DNA of 64,000 nt from Bradyrhizobium betae. Lineage in GTDB: Bacteria > Pseudomonadota > Alphaproteobacteria > Rhizobiales > Xanthobacteraceae. The stretch's first letter is position 1. Each line of letters opens with the position of its first letter. Below the pieces are notes generated by a model. That model saw only the letters and a list, made by a program, of their open reading frames with translations. It did not search any database and had not been told where the DNA came from. Location: positions 124,001-188,000 of the forward strand of contig NZ_MZXW01000004.1 of assembly GCF_004123905.1 (NCBI RefSeq). The letters run 5' to 3'. Positions 60,799 through 64,000 of the stretch are shown piece by piece. The position numbers and the translations under genes were made by a program.

Positions 60799-60827
60799 CG
60801 GAGGGGGCATCGACATATGCCCCTCCG
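60799..60827 (+). terminator. Stem-loop between second pilin and cpaA
   Basis: CGGAGGGGGCAT can pair with ATGCCCCTCCG across the loop CGACAT, with one bulged G. The right arm includes the annotated ATG of cpaA at 60817. It probably limits read-through or translation into the assembly genes, keeping pilin in excess. Confidence 0.6.
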
Positions 60828-61401
60828 CTTCTTCTCTCACGTGACCCACTTAAAGCTTATTGATGTGCGCTCGCTTTTCTTGAGGCTGCATTCCGTGAGT
60901 TGGATCGTTCCCATAACCTCGTATCTCGAAATCCTGTTGCTGCTGTATGTCGCAACAATCGATGTTGCGACGCGCTTGATCCGAAATGACATCTGCCTGG
61001 TGCTGGCGCTCCTCGGGATCGCCGCTCAATTGGGCAGCCCGATGCAACTCGTCGAATCCCTGATCGCCGCGGCGATCCTGTTCCTGCTGCTGTTCATGAT
61101 TTATCAGCAGGGATGGATTGGTGGCGGCGACGTCAAGTTGCTGGTTGCCTTGTCGATCGGTCTCCCGCTGACGGGTGTCATTCAGCTATTGACCGTAACC
61201 GCGCTGGCCGGCGGTGTTCTTGCCCTGGTGCATCTGATGATGCGCCTCCTGCCATATCCCAGACTAGCGCCCGACGGATCGTCGTTCGCACGCCGCGTCT
61301 ACGCGGTCGAGCGGTGGCGTCATTTGCGACACGCGCCGCTACCTTACGGGGTTGCCATAGCGTCCGGTGGTATCTGGACCGTTTTCAGCAGAGGACTTTG
61401 A
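60817..61401 (+). CDS. cpaA: Prepilin peptidase CpaA (TadV, A24 family)
   Basis: 194 residues from the ATG at 60817; in-frame GTGs at 60841 and 60865 are alternatives because the first ATG lies in a stem-loop. Five to six hydrophobic segments; the two catalytic Asp residues are in ATIDVATRLIRND and WIGGGDVKLL (the GxGD motif). It cleaves and matures the Flp prepilins at the cytoplasmic membrane face. The stop is 1 bp before the cpaB start. Confidence 0.87.
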   Translation: MPLRFFSHVTHLKLIDVRSLFLRLHSVSWIVPITSYLEILLLLYVATIDVATRLIRNDICLVLALLGIAAQLGSPMQLVESLIAAAILFLLLFMIYQQGWIGGGDVKLLVALSIGLPLTGVIQLLTVTALAGGVLALVHLMMRLLPYPRLAPDGSSFARRVYAVERWRHLRHAPLPYGVAIASGGIWTVFSRGL

Positions 61402-61402
61402 C

Positions 61403-62320
61403 ATGTCATCCGCTTTGCGTCTCTCGATCATCATGGTGTTCTTGTTCGCGACCGTTGCGCTCGGGCTCATCGGCTACAACATGAACCTGCCGAAAGAACA
61501 GATCCCGGTCGCCCAGGTCACGGAGAGCGTTCCGGCGCCTCCCCCTGTCGGGTATTTTGTCGCGGTACACCCACTCCCGAGAGGGACGCTGGCCCGCGAT
61601 GAAGATTTCACAGTACGCTCCGTGCCGTCATCGGATGGAGTGCCTGCAGGCGCAATCATCGACACCCCCGACGCCAGGATCGGACTTCGCGGATCTCTGG
61701 TTCGCAACTTCCTCGACACTGGCAGTCCTGTCACATCAAAAGACATATTGCGCCCGCGCGAACGGGGTTTTCTCGCCAGCGTCCTGGCACCGGATAGCCG
61801 CGCCGTCAGCATCAACGTTGATGCCGCCTCCGGTGTCTCGGGCCTGATCTGGCCGGGCGACTATGTGGATGTCGTATTGACCCAGCAGCCATCGACGCCA
61901 AATGGCGAGAAGCAGGATCCGGATCACCAGCATGGCGCGCTGAGCGAAACCGTCGCTCACAACGTTCGAATTGTCGCGATTGACCAGGAGATTGTGCAGG
62001 GCGGCTCGGCCAGCAACTCCACGGCCGGCAAGGTCGCGCGCACCGTATCGTTGCAGCTTGCGCCCGAGCAGGTCAAGAAAGTCATCATCGCAGCGCAGCT
62101 CGGAAAGCTCTCCCTGGCCGTGCGCTCAGCGGTCGATCGGCAGGACGTGGGGGAGACGGACGCGACGGTCGTGATTTATGCCCGCAATAACAGCACGAAA
62201 TACTCGGTAAGGAAAGACGATGCGGGGAATACGCGCACGGCGGTGATTGGCGATGCGTCGCCGGCAATTGCTCCATCAACATCAACGTCGGTCGCTTCGG
62301 CCGTATCGTCGCGTCAGTAG
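61403..62320 (+). CDS. cpaB: Flp pilus assembly protein CpaB (RcpC)
   Basis: 305 residues from the ATG at 61403. One N-terminal transmembrane segment (LSIIMVFLFATVALGLIGYN), then the SAF/AFP-like domain (YFVAVHPLPRGTLARDEDFT, DARIGLRGSLVRNFLDTGSP) and the RcpC domain (RAVSINVDAASGVSGLIWPG, DYVDVVLTQQ). It is a periplasmic part of the tad machine linked to the secretin. A secretin gene (cpaC) is missing between cpaB and cpaE in this window, unlike Caulobacter. Confidence 0.88.
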   Translation: MSSALRLSIIMVFLFATVALGLIGYNMNLPKEQIPVAQVTESVPAPPPVGYFVAVHPLPRGTLARDEDFTVRSVPSSDGVPAGAIIDTPDARIGLRGSLVRNFLDTGSPVTSKDILRPRERGFLASVLAPDSRAVSINVDAASGVSGLIWPGDYVDVVLTQQPSTPNGEKQDPDHQHGALSETVAHNVRIVAIDQEIVQGGSASNSTAGKVARTVSLQLAPEQVKKVIIAAQLGKLSLAVRSAVDRQDVGETDATVVIYARNNSTKYSVRKDDAGNTRTAVIGDASPAIAPSTSTSVASAVSSRQ

Positions 62321-62328
62321 GGGAGGCA

Positions 62329-63534
62329 GTGGTGGTCGCTAACATAGCAGTAGTCAGTCCGCCTGAAGAAGCAGCGTCTGTTGTAACGCGTAACCGAATC
62401 GTCTGTTTCGTCAATGACGAGCTTAGTGCAGCGGCTCTGCGCAAAGGGCTCGAGGGTAGCAACTTGTCGATCCGGCGTGGCACGATCCGCAATGCCATAC
62501 GGATGCTCGAAACCGACACCGAACTATTTGCGTTGGTGACGGACATCAGCGGGATCGATGATCCATTTACCGAACTGGAGAGGTTGGCCGGCGTCTGCCC
62601 GCCCGACGTCCGGGTGGCCCTGATCGGTGAGAGCAGGGAGATCACTTTCTACCGCGAGCTCATGGAAATCGGCTTGACGGAGTATCTGCCGAGACCGCTG
62701 ACGCGCGATATCGTGCTGGATCAGCTCCGCCCGAAGCTGCTTGGCGATGTGGCTTCCGCTCAAAACGATCGTGGCGGGCATGTGGTCTCGATCTGCGGGG
62801 CACAGGGAGGCGCCGGAGCAACGAGCATCGCCATCAATCTCGCACTGCAACTGGCCGAGACCACCAAGGCCAAGGTCGCGCTGCTCGACCTTCATCTGCA
62901 AGGCGGCGAAACGTCGGTGATGCTGGGGGTCCAGCCCGGGCCGGGGCTGCGCATCGCGCTGGAAAATCCGATGCGGGCGGACACGTTGTTCCTCGAACGC
63001 GCGGCGATTGATGTCAACGAGCGGGTTTGCCTGATCTCCGCCGATGAGGACCTGGATGCGCAACTGAACATCACGGAGGCCGGGGTGCGGCACGTGTTGG
63101 GTCTGCTCCGTCAAAGGTTCAACTACATCGTTGTCGATGTGCCAGTCCCGTTCCCGCCATCGATCCATCCGGTGATCACTCTCTCCCGTCACGTGCTGGT
63201 GTTGCTGGAAGCGGAGGTCACCGGACTTCGCAACGCCCATGCACTCCGCAACGCCGTCACCAACATCGCCGGCAAGGATCGAGTCTTTACCTTGCTCAAC
63301 CGCGCCGGTCGTCCCGGGGGGCTTCCCAGGGCCACGATCGTCAGGGCTTTGGGCGCAGAGCCGGACATGGTGATTCCCGATCTCGGGAAGGGGATGACCC
63401 AAGCGGTCAATCTCGGAATTCCAGCTCTCAAGCACGTATCGGGGCTGCGGCGACACCTCGCTCCGATCGTCCGGGAGATCACCGGGGTCGGAGCCGAGCG
63501 GAAGGGACGGTTGAGGAGGCTGCTCGGGCTATGA
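62329..63534 (+). CDS. cpaE: Pilus assembly ATPase CpaE (TadZ-like)
   Basis: 401 residues from GTG at 62329 (GTG 62332 is also possible; GGGAGG just upstream). N-terminal atypical receiver-like domain (~15-135), then a MinD/ParA-type ATPase domain: deviant Walker A region CGAQGGAGATSIAINLALQL lacking the signature Lys, LLDLHLQGGETSVM and YIVVDVPVPFPPS (switch regions). It localises the pilus machine at the pole in relatives. The stop overlaps the cpaF start as ATGA. Confidence 0.87.
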   Translation: MVVANIAVVSPPEEAASVVTRNRIVCFVNDELSAAALRKGLEGSNLSIRRGTIRNAIRMLETDTELFALVTDISGIDDPFTELERLAGVCPPDVRVALIGESREITFYRELMEIGLTEYLPRPLTRDIVLDQLRPKLLGDVASAQNDRGGHVVSICGAQGGAGATSIAINLALQLAETTKAKVALLDLHLQGGETSVMLGVQPGPGLRIALENPMRADTLFLERAAIDVNERVCLISADEDLDAQLNITEAGVRHVLGLLRQRFNYIVVDVPVPFPPSIHPVITLSRHVLVLLEAEVTGLRNAHALRNAVTNIAGKDRVFTLLNRAGRPGGLPRATIVRALGAEPDMVIPDLGKGMTQAVNLGIPALKHVSGLRRHLAPIVREITGVGAERKGRLRRLLGL

Positions 63535-64000
63535 AAAAGTTTGGTCGGCGCGAAGACGACACGCCAGCTCGTTTGCCTGCATTGACGCCGAGCTTGCCGG
63601 CATCGACGCCAAGCCTGCCTGCATCTGCAAGGCACGACGAATCCCCGATCCAGCGGCCGGTGATGCCGGCTTCGCTGCGTGAAAGGGTCATCGAGCAGAT
63701 TGAGCCGTCGGTGGCCGCGACTGTTTCGCGCGAAGTCCTTCGGCGGCAGATCGAGGAAATCATCCACGGAATCGCCAACGAGCAGCGGCTCGAGCTGTCG
63801 GGCCGCGAGCAGCTTCAGCTGGCGGATGAGATTGCGGACGACATGACCGGCTACGGACCGCTCCGTCCGCTTCTGCTGGATCAATCGATCAACGATATCA
63901 TGGTCAATGGACCGAGCAACATCTATGTCGAGCGGAACGGCAAGCTCGAACGGATCGCGGTACGATTCCGCGACAATGATCATATCGCATCGGTGGCGCA
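63531..64000 (+). CDS. cpaF: Pilus assembly ATPase CpaF (TadA), 5' part only
   Basis: ATG at 63531; 156 codons visible before the right edge. After a proline/serine-rich leader (residues ~10-45), the N-terminal domain of TadA/CpaF-type secretion ATPases is seen: IEEIIHGIANEQRLELSGRE, then DDMTGYGPLRPLLLDQSIND, IMVNGPSNIYVERNGKLE. Walker motifs lie beyond the window. It powers pilus assembly. Confidence 0.88.
   Translation, partial: MKKFGRREDDTPARLPALTPSLPASTPSLPASARHDESPIQRPVMPASLRERVIEQIEPSVAATVSREVLRRQIEEIIHGIANEQRLELSGREQLQLADEIADDMTGYGPLRPLLLDQSINDIMVNGPSNIYVERNGKLERIAVRFRDNDHIASVA

Noticed and set aside
1..64000. CRISPR array, tRNA or rRNA genes
   Set aside because: No regularly spaced repeats, cloverleaf-like or rRNA-like sequence was noticed on either strand; short RNAs could still have been missed by eye.

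Overview
The window reads as chromosomal DNA of a high-GC alphaproteobacterium, most likely Bradyrhizobium or a close Nitrobacteraceae relative. The protein style, the dispersed repeat at about 4.5-5.1 kb, an amino acid:[carrier protein] ligase of the kind described from Bradyrhizobium, and the Flp/Cpa pilus locus all point that way. This placement comes from recognising families by eye, not from a search. No rRNA, tRNA, CRISPR array or prophage was seen.

Region 1 (1-12.06 kb) is a small-molecule uptake and catabolism locus. It has two MmgE/PrpD-family genes (one cut by the left edge), a 3-hydroxyisobutyrate-dehydrogenase-like enzyme, a carboxymuconolactone-decarboxylase-like protein, a lactonase-like metallo-beta-lactamase-fold hydrolase and a GntR/FCD regulator. 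A complete NMT1/SsuA-type ABC importer with two permeases follows, then a NodB-fold deacetylase, a fumarylacetoacetate-hydrolase-like enzyme and a short MetE-like enzyme. The substrate is unknown. A 940-bp non-coding stretch (4392-5333) carries a dispersed repeat.

Region 2 (12.17-16.34 kb, minus strand) is a four-gene unit of envelope proteins: a coiled-coil protein, a TAXI-type solute-binding protein, a VasI/TagO-like protein and a periplasmic DsrE-fold protein.

Region 3 (16.6-45.2 kb) is a polysaccharide locus. It encodes an ExoF/Wza-type export protein, a methyltransferase, a flippase, four glycosyltransferases, two polytopic membrane proteins, an FAD oxidoreductase, a protein resembling glucosamine inositolphosphorylceramide transferase, an ATP-grasp ligase, a GH5 glycanase, and nucleotide-sugar enzymes (UDP-glucuronate decarboxylase-like and two GalE-like). 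It ends with a GH16 glycanase lying directly upstream of a type I secretion ABC/HlyD pair. An IS701-family element sits exactly at the flippase stop codon. Two LuxR-type regulators with degenerate receiver domains follow (45.3-47.6 kb), separated by an AT-rich spacer.

Region 4 (48.6-60.0 kb) is the most interesting part: a divergent cluster built on carrier proteins. The minus arm encodes a carrier protein, a FadD-like acyl-CoA synthetase, a second carrier protein, an adenylate-forming ligase and a FabG-like reductase. The plus arm encodes an acyl-CoA-dehydrogenase-like flavoprotein, a seryl-tRNA-synthetase-like amino acid:[carrier protein] ligase with its zinc ligands intact, an O-acylhomoserine-sulfhydrylase-like PLP enzyme, a MetA-like homoserine acyltransferase, a GNAT protein and a class IV aminotransferase. 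Together they look like a route in which an amino acid and an acyl group are tethered to carrier proteins and joined to homoserine-type chemistry. The product is unknown.

Region 5 (60.28-64.0 kb) is the start of a tad/cpa pilus operon: two near-identical Flp pilins, each followed by a stem-loop, then cpaA, cpaB, cpaE and a cpaF cut by the right edge.
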